Below are positions 9,051 through 17,945 of a DNA stretch of 47,632 nt, one piece after another; the first letter of the stretch is position 1; every line of letters begins with the position of its first letter. Origin of the DNA: Acetobacteraceae bacterium (GTDB taxonomy: Bacteria > Pseudomonadota > Alphaproteobacteria > Acetobacterales > Acetobacteraceae); the NCBI GenBank assembly GCA_020848935.1, contig JADLHF010000077.1:1-47632 (forward strand). The letters are read 5' to 3'. The notes beneath the pieces were generated by a model. That model searched no databases. It saw only the letters and a program-made list of their open reading frames with translations, and was not told the DNA's origin. Both the position numbers and the translations under genes were made by a program.

Positions 9051-9926
9051 CTATGCCGCCGCGCCCCCTGCCACCGCAAGGGCGCCGAGGCGCAGGTGGA
9101 ACTGTTCCTCGGGCAGCGGCTGGCTGAACAGGTAGCCCTGGGCATGGTCGCAGCCCATCGCGGCCAGCAGGCAGCGCTGCGCCTCGGTCTCCACCCCCTC
9201 GGCCACCACGCCGAGGCCCAGCGCGTGGCCGATATCGACGATCGCCTGCGCGATCGCCACGTCCTCGGCGTCGTCCGGCAGGGTACGCACCAGGGCGCGG
9301 TCCAGCTTGATCTGCTCCAGCGGCAGGCGCTTGAGCATGTCCAGGCTGGCCAGCCCGGCGCCGAAATCGTCCAGCGTGATGCCAACACCGAGGTCGCGGA
9401 TGGCCGACAGCGCCAACAGCGTGTCCAGGTTGTCATCCATCAGGATCGCCTCGGACAGCTCGATCTCCAGCCGCTCCGGCGCCAGCCCCGATCCTTCCAG
9501 GGATCCGCCGATCTGGCGCAGCAGTTCCTGGTCGTGCAATTGCCGCGCCGAGACGTTGACCGCCACGCGCACCCCTGCCGGCCATGTCATCGCCGCCAGG
9601 CAGGCCGCCCGCATCACCCAGGCGCCGATATCGGTGATCAGCCCGGACTGCTCGGCCACCGGGATGAACGAACCGGCGGCCATCAGCCCGCGCCGGCGAT
9701 GCGGCCAGCGGATCAGCGCCTCGCCGCCGGTGATCTCCCCGCTGCCCAGCGCGATGCGCGGCTGGTAGTGCAGCACGAAGCTTTCCTGCGCGGTGGCCTC
9801 GCTGAGGTCACGCCGCAGGCGCCGCAGATGGGCGCGCTCGGCTGGGGATTCGGCATATGCCACGCGGCCAGCCAGGCGGCGAGGACGGGCCTCGCGGGGT
9901 GGGTCGGAAAACAGGGCAGGGCGCAT
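9051..9926 (-). CDS. EAL-domain cyclic-di-GMP phosphodiesterase
   Basis: 291 aa, essentially one EAL domain (about 45-285) with a short basic N-terminus and no GGDEF, PAS or membrane segment. Residues needed for c-di-GMP hydrolysis are present: EAL at 69-71, Asn124, Glu156/Glu159, DDFG at 186-189, Lys207, Glu243 and Glu246 in AEGVET, and Gln263 in QGY. It should therefore be an active, soluble phosphodiesterase. First gene of a three-gene minus-strand unit; the upstream region (9927-10122) is shared with a divergent hypothetical gene. Confidence 0.9.
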   Translation of the reverse strand: MRPALFSDPPREARPRRLAGRVAYAESPAERAHLRRLRRDLSEATAQESFVLHYQPRIALGSGEITGGEALIRWPHRRRGLMAAGSFIPVAEQSGLITDIGAWVMRAACLAAMTWPAGVRVAVNVSARQLHDQELLRQIGGSLEGSGLAPERLEIELSEAILMDDNLDTLLALSAIRDLGVGITLDDFGAGLASLDMLKRLPLEQIKLDRALVRTLPDDAEDVAIAQAIVDIGHALGLGVVAEGVETEAQRCLLAAMGCDHAQGYLFSQPLPEEQFHLRLGALAVAGGAAA

Positions 9927-10122
9927 GAACGTCTCATCATATGGAACCGTCTCGTTTTACGGGCTGTTCCTTGCTGATTCCTTTAGCGCCCTGTCGCCGC
10001 GTCACGATTGCCTCAACAGGCGAGACGGGCGCGATAGGTGGAGACGGATGAGCGCGCGACGGGCGGCGTTCACCCGACCTTAAGCCGCAGCGCCGAGACT
10101 GTTGACACGCGACGAGGCGAGC

Positions 10123-11118
10123 ATGACCAACGACGACGACGAACGTCCTCCCGATCGCTGCGTGTTGCAGCACCAGGTGTTCACCATGCTGGGTGCGGTC
10201 AGCTTCCGCCGCGCCCGTGCCGACGGCACGCCGGTGATGGTGGTCACCCTGGGCGAGCGCGAGGCGGTGATGCCGCTGCGCGCCCTGCAACGCGAATTCG
10301 CCATCAGCGACTCCAGCCCGGACGGGCGCATGCTGGGCCTGATCGCCGAAAGCCTGGACTATGTCTGCGGGCTCAGCCTGGGCGACATGCTGCCCAGCGA
10401 GGTGCTGACCGGGCGCGCCAGCTGGGTGCCCTCGGCCGAGCACCTGCGGCGGGCCCACAGCATCGTGCGCATGCAATTGCTGTCCTGGATCGACCCCATG
10501 GCCGCCGACCCGGCGCGCGGCGACCCGATGCTGCGGTTGGAGGCGGAGCCGGAACTGCGCCAGCAGGTGCAGAAGGCGTTCGAGCGCGCCGCGGCCGAGC
10601 TGGACCTCGCCGACGGGAATGACGTGGTGCAACGGGTCGGCGAACTGGCCGGCGAGCTCGCCTATATCGAGGCGTTGCGCGACCGCCTGTTGCGCCCGGT
10701 CCAGAGCATCGCCGCCCGCCTGGAACACCTCGTCCAGACCCAGCGCGGCGACAGCCAGCGCCAGGAGACGCTGAACCGCGTGCTGCGCCTGTCCACCACC
10801 GCGCGCCAGCAGTTCCAGGCCCGCTTCGAGGAGATTGCTGCGCAGACCGGCGAGGTGATGAGCGCGCTGCGCAACATGGAGAGCCAGCAGGCCTTCATCC
10901 GCTCCAACCGCGACCAGCTGTATCGCGCCCAGCGCGCCTGGCAGCCGATCCTGGACGGCTGGGCGGGCTGCGAGCCCAGCGAGGAAGTGCCGTGGGAGCT
11001 GATCTCGCGCACCTACCAGTTCCTCGCGCCGCGCTACATGCCGTTCACCGAATGGACCGCCGCCGCCGGCCGCCAGGCCCGCGCCGCGCCGCAACAGGTG
11101 CAGTCGATGGCGTGGTAG
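10123..11118 (+). CDS. Hypothetical protein with central helical region
   Basis: 331 aa, not recognised. No signal peptide or membrane helix. The N-terminal part is mixed (VFTMLGAVSFRRARADG, VMVVTLGEREAVMPLRAL); residues about 140-270 are strongly helical and probably coiled coil (repeated RLEHLVQ, FQARFEEIAAQ, LRNMES patterns); the end is Trp-rich (RAWQPILDGWAG). I chose ATG 10123, preceded by GAGG, over a TTG seven codons upstream. Divergent from the EAL gene, and followed 74 nt later by an HD hydrolase. High GC at third positions supports real coding. Confidence 0.75.
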   Translation: MTNDDDERPPDRCVLQHQVFTMLGAVSFRRARADGTPVMVVTLGEREAVMPLRALQREFAISDSSPDGRMLGLIAESLDYVCGLSLGDMLPSEVLTGRASWVPSAEHLRRAHSIVRMQLLSWIDPMAADPARGDPMLRLEAEPELRQQVQKAFERAAAELDLADGNDVVQRVGELAGELAYIEALRDRLLRPVQSIAARLEHLVQTQRGDSQRQETLNRVLRLSTTARQQFQARFEEIAAQTGEVMSALRNMESQQAFIRSNRDQLYRAQRAWQPILDGWAGCEPSEEVPWELISRTYQFLAPRYMPFTEWTAAAGRQARAAPQQVQSMAW

Positions 11119-11192
11119 CCGGCGATCCGCTCGGCGGCGACCTGGCAGGCGCGCGCACTGGCGGCGGCGGCCGATGCCGGCCAGAATGGCGC

Positions 11193-11834
11193 ATGCGCTT
11201 TGCCCCCTTCGACGACCTCGCCGCCCGCCTGCTGCCCCATGTCGCCGCCGGCGATGACGGATCGCACGATGCCAGCCACCTTGCCCGCGTCTGGGCCAAT
11301 GCCCGCACCATCGCCGCCGAGGCGGGCGGGGACGACGAAGTGCTGGCCGCCGCGGTGCTGCTGCACGACTGCGTGGCGGTGGAGAAGTCCTCGCCGCTGC
11401 GCCCGCAGGCTTCGCGCCTGGCCGCCGAACGGGCGCGCGACGTGCTGTCCGGCCTGGGCTGGCCGGCGCCGCGCATCGATGCGGTGGCCCACGCCATCGC
11501 GGCGCACAGCTTCTCGGCCGGCATCGCGCCGCAAACCGTGGAGGCGCGGATCCTGCAGGATGCCGACCGGCTGGAGGCGATCGGCGCCATCGGCATCGCC
11601 CGCTGCTTCTATACCGCCGGGCGGATGGGTTCGGCACTGTACGACCCCGCCGACCCCGCGGCGGCACGTCGTGCGCTGGACGACCGCGTCTTTGCCATCG
11701 ACCATTTCCGCACCAAGCTGCTGACCCTGGAGGGCGGCTTCCAGACCGCGGCCGGCGCCCGGCTCGCCCGGCAGCGGACGCAGCTGGTGGCCGAGTTCCT
11801 GGCCGCCTTCGAGGACGAGATCGGCCTCGGCTGA
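11193..11834 (+). CDS. HD-domain phosphohydrolase
   Basis: 213 aa protein of the HD superfamily, similar in layout to YedJ-type predicted metal-dependent phosphohydrolases. Metal ligands seen: His29 in ASHLARV, His58-Asp59 in LLHDCV, and the downstream D-x-x-R-L segment DADRLEAIG near residue 125. Substrate unknown; family members act on nucleotides or similar phosphoesters. ATG at 11193 begins immediately before the conserved region. The final codon is 55 nt from the end of a decayed gene on the other strand. Confidence 0.85.
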   Translation: MRFAPFDDLAARLLPHVAAGDDGSHDASHLARVWANARTIAAEAGGDDEVLAAAVLLHDCVAVEKSSPLRPQASRLAAERARDVLSGLGWPAPRIDAVAHAIAAHSFSAGIAPQTVEARILQDADRLEAIGAIGIARCFYTAGRMGSALYDPADPAAARRALDDRVFAIDHFRTKLLTLEGGFQTAAGARLARQRTQLVAEFLAAFEDEIGLG

Positions 11835-11889
11835 GCGCCACGCGCCCGCCGCCTCACCCGTGGCCGGCCGCCGGTTTTGCGCGCGGTGG

Positions 11890-12063
11890 TCAGCCAGCCG
11901 GTTGCCGTCGAACGGCGCGCGGCGGCCATCCGCCCGTCAAGCCAAAGGCCGGCGCGGCGCGATGCCGCCGCGTCCAGCACGCGCTGGCAGGGGGAGCCGG
12001 CACCGCGCGGCCGATGCCGTCGCCGGGCAGCACGGCGATGTGGAGGCGCTGGTTGGGCGGCAT
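11890..12063 (-). pseudogene. Remnant of an isocitrate/isopropylmalate dehydrogenase-family gene
   Basis: The ATG at 12063, 11 nt after the DUF924 stop, starts MPPNQRLHIAVLPGDGIG, the N-terminal signature of the isocitrate/isopropylmalate/tartrate dehydrogenase family. Homology then jumps to another frame (CQRVLDAAASR) and back (AFGLTGGW), and the frame stops at 11890. The remaining ~300 residues are absent because the HD gene follows. This is a frameshifted, truncated 5' fragment. The match is by eye. Confidence 0.55.
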
Positions 12064-12074
12064 GGGACGGACCT

Positions 12075-12647
12075 TCAGAACCCGCCGCCAGCGGCCAGCC
12101 AGACCTCCTCGGCCGGCGTGCTGGCACGGCCGAGGGCGGCATTGCGATGCGGGAAGCGGCCGAACTCGCGGATCACGTCGCGGTGGCGGTGGGCATAATC
12201 CACCACGCCGTCGCGCCAGCCGGCCGGCGGCAACGACTCGAACAGCCGCACCGACAGGTCCTGGTCCGCCATGTCCTCGGAATGTTCGAACGGCAGGTAG
12301 ACGAAAACGCGCTGTACCGGAGTCAGGGTCGCCTCGATCAAGCCGTCGATGGCCACGCGCGCGATGTGCCGCGCATGGGCATCGCCGGCGAAGGACAGGT
12401 GGGAGCCGCGATGGATGTTGCGCGCGAACTGGTCCAGCACCAGCAGCAGGGCCAGCGTGCCGTCGGGCGTGGCCGTCCAGCCGTCCAGCACGCCGTCCTG
12501 TGCCGCGGTCACCGCCAGGGCGAAGCGGTCGCGGATCGTGGCGTCGAACGCATCGCTCTTGCGGAACCACGGGTCGGTGCGCCAGATGTCTGGGTCGCCC
12601 TGGAACCAGAACCCGAGTACATCCTGCGCCGTCACGCTGCTGGTCAT
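12075..12647 (-). CDS. DUF924 family protein
   Basis: 190 aa. Recognisable by the family order: VLGFWFQGDPDIW...W at the N-terminus, FDATIRDRF, LALLLVLDQFARNIHRG, FVYLPFEHSEDMADQD, and RFPHRNAALGR near the end. The fold is an all-helical TPR-like bundle; function is unestablished. Intact and sandwiched between two gene remnants on the same strand: the end of a signal-peptidase remnant overlaps its ATG, and a dehydrogenase remnant begins just after its stop. This suggests it is the survivor of a decaying operon. Confidence 0.85.
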   Translation of the reverse strand: MTSSVTAQDVLGFWFQGDPDIWRTDPWFRKSDAFDATIRDRFALAVTAAQDGVLDGWTATPDGTLALLLVLDQFARNIHRGSHLSFAGDAHARHIARVAIDGLIEATLTPVQRVFVYLPFEHSEDMADQDLSVRLFESLPPAGWRDGVVDYAHRHRDVIREFGRFPHRNAALGRASTPAEEVWLAAGGGF

Positions 12648-12963
12648 CGGATCATCCTGGCAAAATGGCCGCTGATGGACGGCCAGTAGATGATGGCGGC
12701 GCGGCCGACAAGGTCAGCCATCGGCACACAGCGCAACCGGGGTTCCGCCGGCTGTCGTAGCTGCTGTCCATGTTGCCGCCGATCACGAAGCCATGCCACG
12801 CCGGCACGGGCGTGCCGCTCGGCATCGGCATGCCGCGGGCCATGCGCACCCGGTCGCCCGCCATTGCCACCGCCATCCAGCCGGAAGCGGCGACCTTCAG
12901 CAGCGGGGTTGCCGCATCGCGCCCCTGCATCGCCGCGAACCGCCCCTGCCGCGCCGGCGCCAT
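12644..12963 (-). pseudogene. Remnant of an S26-family signal peptidase
   Basis: From ATG 12963 one frame reads AGDRVRMARG and then GFVIGGNMDSSYDSR, clearly the C-terminal GD-N-x-D-S-x-D-S-R block of type I signal peptidases (LepB/TraF). Right after DSR (about 12745-12750) homology shifts frame and continues VPMADLVGRAAIIYWPS, ending at a TGA that overlaps the DUF924 start. The Ser nucleophile region and the catalytic Lys are missing, so it cannot be active. It lies between the Fe-S oxidoreductase and DUF924. This accounts for the 329-nt gap there. Confidence 0.65.
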
Positions 12964-12976
12964 CCCGGAGCCCCCA

Positions 12977-15850
12977 CTATTCCAAAGCCTGGGCCAGCAC
13001 CTGCACCGAATGCACCGCCCGGCGCCCCGCCAGGTCGGCGATCTGGTGGCGGCAGGAGGTACCGTCGGCGACGATGATGTCATCCGCCCCTGCCGCGCGC
13101 ACCGCCGGCAACAGCCCGGCCTCGGCCATGGCGCGGGATTCCGCCTGCGTCTCGCTCTGGTAGCCGAAGGCGCCGGCCATGCCGCAGCAGGAGGAGGCGA
13201 TCGGCTTCACCACCAGCCCCGGCACCGCGCGCAACGCCGTCAGCCCCGGCAGGAACGCGCCGAAGCTTTTCGCGTGGCAGTGGCCATGGACATGCGCCGT
13301 CGCCGCCAGCGGCTTGAACGCCAGCTTCGGCGCCTCGGCGGCGAGGAATTCGCCGAGCAGCACGGCCCGCTTCGCCAACCCCTCGGCCGCGGCACCCGGC
13401 AGCAGGGCGGCGAATTCGTCCTTCAGCGTGAACAGGCAGGACGGCTCCAGCCCGATCACCGGCCGGTCGCCGGCCAGCGCCGCCAGGGTGCGGGATGCCT
13501 CCGCCCGCGCCCGCGCGACCATGCCGGCCGACAGATAGGTGCGTCCGCAGCACAGCGGCCGTCCGCTGCCGCCGGCCACTTCCACCCGATGCCCGGCCGC
13601 GCGCAGCACCCGCACCGCGGCGCGCAGGATCTCCGGCTCGAAATAGCGGTTAAAGGTGTCGGCCAGCAGCAGCACGTCGCCTTTTGCATCGGCTTCGTCG
13701 TCGCGGAACGGATTGCCGACGAACGCCGGCAGGTCGCGCGCCGCCGAAAACCCGATCCGCTCGCCCAGGCGGCGCAGCGCCGGCACCCGGTTGCGCAGGT
13801 TGGCCAGGGCGGGGACGCGCGCCGCCCAGGGGCCAAGGCGGGGCAGGGCGGCCACCAGCCGCTCCCGCCATGCCACCCCGTGGCGGTCGGCGCGCGCCGC
13901 CAGCACCTCGATCTTCATCTTCGCCATATCGACCCCGGTCGGGCATTCCCGCCGGCAGCCCTTGCACGACACGCACAGCTTCAGCGCGTCGGCCACCTCC
14001 TCGCCCACCAGCGCGTCCGGTCCCAACTGGCCGGTCAGCGCCAGGCGCAGGGTGTTGGCCCGCCCGCGGGTGACATGTTTTTCGTCGCGCGTGGCCCGGT
14101 AGCTCGGGCACATCACCCCGGCATCGAAGGCGCGGCAGGTGCCGTTGTTGTTGCACATCTCGACCGCCCCCAGCATGCCGCCAAGCGGCCCGGGATGCGC
14201 CGACCAGTCCAGTTTCGGGGTGAAGCCGGGTGCCGCCGCGTAGCCGGGCGGGTAGCGCAGCAGCGTGCGGTCATCCATGCGCGGCGGATCGACGATGCGG
14301 TGCGGGTTCAGCATCGCCGAAGGATCGAACGCCGCCTTCACCCGCCCGAAGGCATCCACGATCCGCGCGCCGAACATCGGTTGGTGAAACTCGCTGCGCA
14401 CGATGCCGTCGCCATGCTCGCCGGAATGCGAGCCCTTGTACTCCCGCACCAGCGCAAAACACTCTTCGGCAATGGCACGCATCTTCGCGAGGTCGGAAGA
14501 ATCCTTCATGTTCAGCACCGGGCGGACATGCAGGCAGCCGACCGAGGCATGGGCGTACCAGGTGCCCTTGGTGCCGTGCCGGGCGAAGACCTCGTTCAGC
14601 CGCTCGGTGTAGTCGGCGAGGTCCGCCAGCGGCACCGCGCAATCCTCGATGAACGAGACCGGTTTCCCGTCGCCCTTCATCGACATCATGATGTTCAGCC
14701 CGGCCTCGCGCACGCTGGCGATATCGGCCTGGAACCCGGCCTCGGTTGCCCGCACCACGGCGCCGGGATAGCCGAGATCGGCCATCATCGTGTCCAGTTC
14801 CCCCAGCTTGGCCAGCAGCGGCGCGTCCTCGTGGCCGTGGAACTCCACGATCAGCACCGAATCCGGCTCGCCGATCAGCATCCGGTCGATGGTGGCGCGG
14901 TAGATCGGGATGGCGCGGCCGAGGTCGATCATGGTGCGGTCCACCAGCTCCACCGCCTCGGGGTCGAGGGTGACCAGGTGCTGGCTCGCCGCCATCGCCG
15001 CGCGGAAGCTGGGGAACTGGCAGATGCCGAGCATTTTTCGCGGCTTGATCGGGTGCAGCACCAGTTCCAGCGCCGCCGAGAAGGCCAGCGTGCCCTCGCT
15101 GCCCACCAGCAGCCGCGCCAGGTTCTCCCGCCCCTCGGCCCGCGCCGCCGGCGTCAGGGTCTCGATGTTGTAGCCGCCGACCCGGCGCAATTCCTTCGGG
15201 AACCGCGCGGCGATCTCCTCGGCCTCCGCCGCGCCCAGGCTGCGAAGGTCCTGGATCAGGGCGGCCACCCGCGCCGGCACCTCGGCGCCGAGATTGTCGG
15301 GCAGTGCGCCGAAACGATGCCGCGTGCCATCGGCCAGGATCGCATCGATCGCCGCGGTGTTGTCCGCCATCAGCCCGTAGCGGATCGATTTCGAGCCGCA
15401 GGAATTGTTCCCCGCCATCCCCCCGATGGTGCAGCGCGCATGGGTGGAGGGATCGACCGGAAAGAACAGCCCGTGCTGGCGGATCGCCGCGTTCAACTGC
15501 CCCAGCACGATGCCCGGCTCCACCCAGGCCCGCCCCGCCGCCGCATCCACCTCCAGCACCCGGCGCAGGTGCTTGGAGCAGTCGATCACCAGCGCCCGGT
15601 TCACCGTCTGCCCGCACTGGCTGGTGCCGCCGCCGCGGGCCAGCACCGGCACGCCCCCCTCGCGGCAGATCGCCAGCGCGGCCACCACGTCCTCGATCCG
15701 CCGCGGCACCAGCACGCCCAGCGGTTCCATCTGGTAGATCGAGGCATCGGTGGCATAGCGCCCACGGTCGCCGGGCGCGAACAGCACCTCGCCCTCCGTC
15801 TCACGGCGCAGGCGGTCAGCGAGGGCGGCGGTGGCAAAGGGCGCGTTCAT
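12977..15850 (-). CDS. FAD-binding and Fe-S-binding D-2-hydroxyacid dehydrogenase (YdiJ/D-2-hydroxyglutarate type)
   Basis: 957 aa fusion protein. The N-terminal half is an FAD_binding_4/FAD-oxidase-C flavoprotein (RGGGTSQCGQTVN for the FAD pyrophosphate, IGGMAGNNSCGSKSIRYG). The C-terminal half holds ferredoxin-like cysteines (CNNNGTCR...MCPSY near 565-585 and CVSCKGCRRECPTG near 622-638) and two cysteine-rich CCG-type segments (LCCGRTY and SSCCGMAGAFGY). This is the GlcD/GlpC-type architecture of membrane-associated D-lactate or D-2-hydroxyglutarate dehydrogenases. ATG 15850 is chosen; the open frame extends upstream to 16150 but that part lies antisense to the next gene and has no homology. 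Confidence 0.88.
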   Translation of the reverse strand: MNAPFATAALADRLRRETEGEVLFAPGDRGRYATDASIYQMEPLGVLVPRRIEDVVAALAICREGGVPVLARGGGTSQCGQTVNRALVIDCSKHLRRVLEVDAAAGRAWVEPGIVLGQLNAAIRQHGLFFPVDPSTHARCTIGGMAGNNSCGSKSIRYGLMADNTAAIDAILADGTRHRFGALPDNLGAEVPARVAALIQDLRSLGAAEAEEIAARFPKELRRVGGYNIETLTPAARAEGRENLARLLVGSEGTLAFSAALELVLHPIKPRKMLGICQFPSFRAAMAASQHLVTLDPEAVELVDRTMIDLGRAIPIYRATIDRMLIGEPDSVLIVEFHGHEDAPLLAKLGELDTMMADLGYPGAVVRATEAGFQADIASVREAGLNIMMSMKGDGKPVSFIEDCAVPLADLADYTERLNEVFARHGTKGTWYAHASVGCLHVRPVLNMKDSSDLAKMRAIAEECFALVREYKGSHSGEHGDGIVRSEFHQPMFGARIVDAFGRVKAAFDPSAMLNPHRIVDPPRMDDRTLLRYPPGYAAAPGFTPKLDWSAHPGPLGGMLGAVEMCNNNGTCRAFDAGVMCPSYRATRDEKHVTRGRANTLRLALTGQLGPDALVGEEVADALKLCVSCKGCRRECPTGVDMAKMKIEVLAARADRHGVAWRERLVAALPRLGPWAARVPALANLRNRVPALRRLGERIGFSAARDLPAFVGNPFRDDEADAKGDVLLLADTFNRYFEPEILRAAVRVLRAAGHRVEVAGGSGRPLCCGRTYLSAGMVARARAEASRTLAALAGDRPVIGLEPSCLFTLKDEFAALLPGAAAEGLAKRAVLLGEFLAAEAPKLAFKPLAATAHVHGHCHAKSFGAFLPGLTALRAVPGLVVKPIASSCCGMAGAFGYQSETQAESRAMAEAGLLPAVRAAGADDIIVADGTSCRHQIADLAGRRAVHSVQVLAQALE

Positions 15851-15965
15851 CCCGCACGATAGGCCGTCGACCACGCCGCTTGGCAAGTGCCCGCTCCGAC
15901 CGGCGCCGGCTTGCCACCCCGGTGCGGATTGGACAACGATTTCCAATTCCACCGGGAGCCCGAAG

Positions 15966-16364
15966 ATGTTCCTCGCCCCCCTGCTCGCCGCCCCCGCCGT
16001 GATCCAGGCGCACGCCTTCGCCGCCATGGCCGCCTTCCTGATCGGACTGGTCCAGTTCGCCGCCCCCAAGGGCACGCTGCCGCACCGCAGCCTCGGCTGG
16101 ATCTGGGTGCTGCTGATGGCCGGCGTCGCGCTGTCGAGCTTCTGGATCACCGGCGTGGCCGGCGCGGGGCATTTCTCGTGGATTCACGCCCTGTCAGTGG
16201 TGACCCTGGTCGCCCTGGTGCTTGCCGTGCGGGCCGCCCGTGGGGGGCGCATCCGCGCGCACCAGCGTGCCATGACCATCATCTTCCTCGGCGCGCTCAT
16301 GCTGGCCGGGGTCTTCACCCTGCTGCCCGGCCGGATCATGCACCGGGTCCTGTTCGGCAACTGA
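15966..16364 (+). CDS. DUF2306-like small membrane protein
   Basis: 132 aa with about four hydrophobic segments (IQAHAFAAMAAFLIGLVQF, WIWVLLMAGVALSSFWI, FSWIHALSVVTLVALVLAV, AMTIIFLGALMLAGVFTLL). Conserved-looking His residues at HAFAA, HRSLGWIW, WIHALS and HQRAM match the DUF2306 pattern. Function unknown. The ATG at 15966 has GGGAG upstream; earlier in-frame codons overlap the divergent oxidoreductase start. It is followed by a double-hairpin repeat. Confidence 0.75.
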   Translation: MFLAPLLAAPAVIQAHAFAAMAAFLIGLVQFAAPKGTLPHRSLGWIWVLLMAGVALSSFWITGVAGAGHFSWIHALSVVTLVALVLAVRAARGGRIRAHQRAMTIIFLGALMLAGVFTLLPGRIMHRVLFGN

Positions 16365-16388
16365 GAGTCCGAGGCGGAGTAAGTGAGG

Positions 16389-16429
16389 CCAGGGCTCCGC
16401 CCTGGACCCGCCAGAGGCGGGGCCTCTGG
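16389..16429 (+). repeat. GC-rich double-hairpin repeat, copy 1
   Basis: Two perfect hairpins in series: CCAGGGC/GCCCTGG (16389-16405, loop TCC) and CCAGAGGC/GCCTCTGG (16411-16429, loop GGG), joined by ACCCG. Sits between convergent genes. The same plan occurs inverted at 36452-36493. Nearby are a 14-nt palindrome at 16470-16483 and a GGGGCGACGCCCC stem near 16511, so this gap (16365-16546) is full of dyads and is probably a bidirectional transcription end. Confidence 0.85.
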
Positions 16430-16546
16430 ACTCCATTCGTTTAAGTAACACTCAAGTATAGGGTTCCGCCCGTCGCGCGACGGCGCGCGCCGGACTTGGT
16501 GGGGTCGAGGGGCGACGCCCCCGCCTTGCTTATTGCACCTCAATCC

Positions 16547-17548
16547 CTAAACCACCCCGGCCGCCGCCCGCTCGAAGGCCATCAGCCCCTCCAGCACCGT
16601 CTCGCGCGACAGGTCGCGGGTGATGAACACGATCCGGCTGGTCCGCTTATCGCCCGCCGGCCAGGCCGGCAGCAGGGTCGGCTCGTGGAACATGTGCTGC
16701 ACGCCGTGGATCGCCACCGGCCGGTCCTGGCCGACCAGGTTCAGGATGCCCTTCACCCGCAGCAGATTCTCGCCGCGCGTGCCGATCAGCATCTCCAGGC
16801 ACATGCCGATCCCCGACCAGTGCAGCGGTTCGTCGAAGGTCAGGCAGAAGCTGTGAATGCGCCCGTCATGCGCGCCCCCCTTGCCCCAGGCCGCATCGTT
16901 CAACCATTCGCGCACGTCCGCGATCTTGCCGCCGGCGTCATACAGCCCGCATTCCAGGATGGCATCCGGCTCGATCTCGCCCCGCTGCGCCACCACCACC
17001 GGCGCCCCCGGATTGAGCGCCGCGATTCGCTGAAGCAAGGCATCGTCCGCCGGCGCCAGGTCGGTCTTGCTCAGCACGATCCGATCGGCCATCGCCACCT
17101 GGCGCACCGCCTCCTCATGGGTATCCAGGTTGGCCAGCGCGTTCACCGTATCGACCACGGTGACAATCCCGTCCATCCGGTAATGCCGCGCCAGCATCAC
17201 ATCGGCCAGCAACGCGTGGACCACCGGGGCGGGATCGGCCAATCCCGTGGTCTCCACCACCACCCGCTTCACCTCGCCGGCCTTCACCCGTGGCACCAGG
17301 ACGGCCAGCGCGCGCGCCAGGTCGCCGCTGACCGAACAACACAGGCAGCCCGACGGCAGCAGCACCGTGGTGTCGTCCAGCTTCTCCACCAGCAGATGAT
17401 CGATGCCGATCTCGCCGAACTCGTTGACCAGCACCGCCGTGCCCGCCATCGCCGGCTTCGGCAGCAACCGGTTCAGCAGGGTCGTCTTGCCGGCGCCGAG
17501 AAACCCGGTCAGGACGGTGACGGGAACCGCGCTAATGGTTGTGGCCAT
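16547..17548 (-). CDS. COG0523/CobW-family GTP-dependent metallochaperone
   Basis: 333 aa G3E GTPase. Walker A GFLGAGKT at 15-22, the metal-binding Cys motif GCLCC (68-71), TTGLADP switch region, and a base-recognition motif reading SKTDL instead of NKxD. A CobW C-terminal domain follows (about 235-330). Family members deliver Zn, Co or Fe to client enzymes. Here the zinc subclass (ZNG1/ZigA/YeiR-like) is favoured because it overlaps hisI by 17 nt and a Fur/Zur regulator is divergent from the pair; a cobalamin role is not suggested, as no cob genes are near. ATG 17548 precedes the conserved region. Confidence 0.88.
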   Translation of the reverse strand: MATTISAVPVTVLTGFLGAGKTTLLNRLLPKPAMAGTAVLVNEFGEIGIDHLLVEKLDDTTVLLPSGCLCCSVSGDLARALAVLVPRVKAGEVKRVVVETTGLADPAPVVHALLADVMLARHYRMDGIVTVVDTVNALANLDTHEEAVRQVAMADRIVLSKTDLAPADDALLQRIAALNPGAPVVVAQRGEIEPDAILECGLYDAGGKIADVREWLNDAAWGKGGAHDGRIHSFCLTFDEPLHWSGIGMCLEMLIGTRGENLLRVKGILNLVGQDRPVAIHGVQHMFHEPTLLPAWPAGDKRTSRIVFITRDLSRETVLEGLMAFERAAAGVV

Positions 17549-17927
17549 ACAGCGCCTCCGGCGACACCAGGGGATCGGCGATCTCCACCAGCGCCCCATC
17601 CCGCGCTGCCCGGTAGAAGCAGTCCCGCCGCCCGGTGTGGCACGCCACCCCCTGCTGGTCGACCAGCAGCAGCACCGTGTCCCCGTCGCAATCCAGCCGC
17701 AATTCCACCAGGCGCTGCTGCTGCCCGGAGCTTTCGCCCTTGCGCCACAGCTTTCCCCGGCTGCGGCTGAAATAGCACACCCGCCCGGTGGCCAGGGTCT
17801 CGGCCACCGACTCGCGGTTCATCCACGCCATCATCAGCACCTCGCCGGTGTCGTGCTGCTGGGCAATGGCGGGCACCAGCCCGTTGGCGTCGAACGACAT
17901 CGCGGCGAGGATGCTGGTACTGTCCAT
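17532..17927 (-). CDS. hisI: Phosphoribosyl-AMP cyclohydrolase HisI
   Basis: 131 aa. Catalyses opening of the purine ring of phosphoribosyl-AMP, the third step of histidine synthesis; a Zn enzyme. Motifs [39 protein letters not shown], and [10 protein letters not shown] are all present, with Zn-ligand cysteines 80, 96 and 103 intact. It is not in a his operon: it is coupled to a COG0523 GTPase (17-nt overlap) and divergent from a Fur-type regulator 18 nt away. HisI duplicates in such surroundings are known to belong to zinc-limitation responses. The hisE part is absent. A second ATG nine codons in is possible. Confidence 0.93.
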   Translation of the reverse strand: MDSTSILAAMSFDANGLVPAIAQQHDTGEVLMMAWMNRESVAETLATGRVCYFSRSRGKLWRKGESSGQQQRLVELRLDCDGDTVLLLVDQQGVACHTGRRDCFYRAARDGALVEIADPLVSPEALYGHNH

Positions 17928-17945
17928 GAATGCTATGTTGCACGG

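Noticed and set aside
15851-16150. N-terminal extension of the FAD/Fe-S oxidoreductase to 1057 aa
   Set aside because: The extra 100 residues lie antisense to the DUF2306-like gene and its leader, and the family N-terminus begins at MNAPFATAALADRL.
17928-17945. Zur box between hisI and zur
   Set aside because: The 18 nt (including GCTATGTTGCAC) show only a 3-bp dyad; not enough to call an operator.
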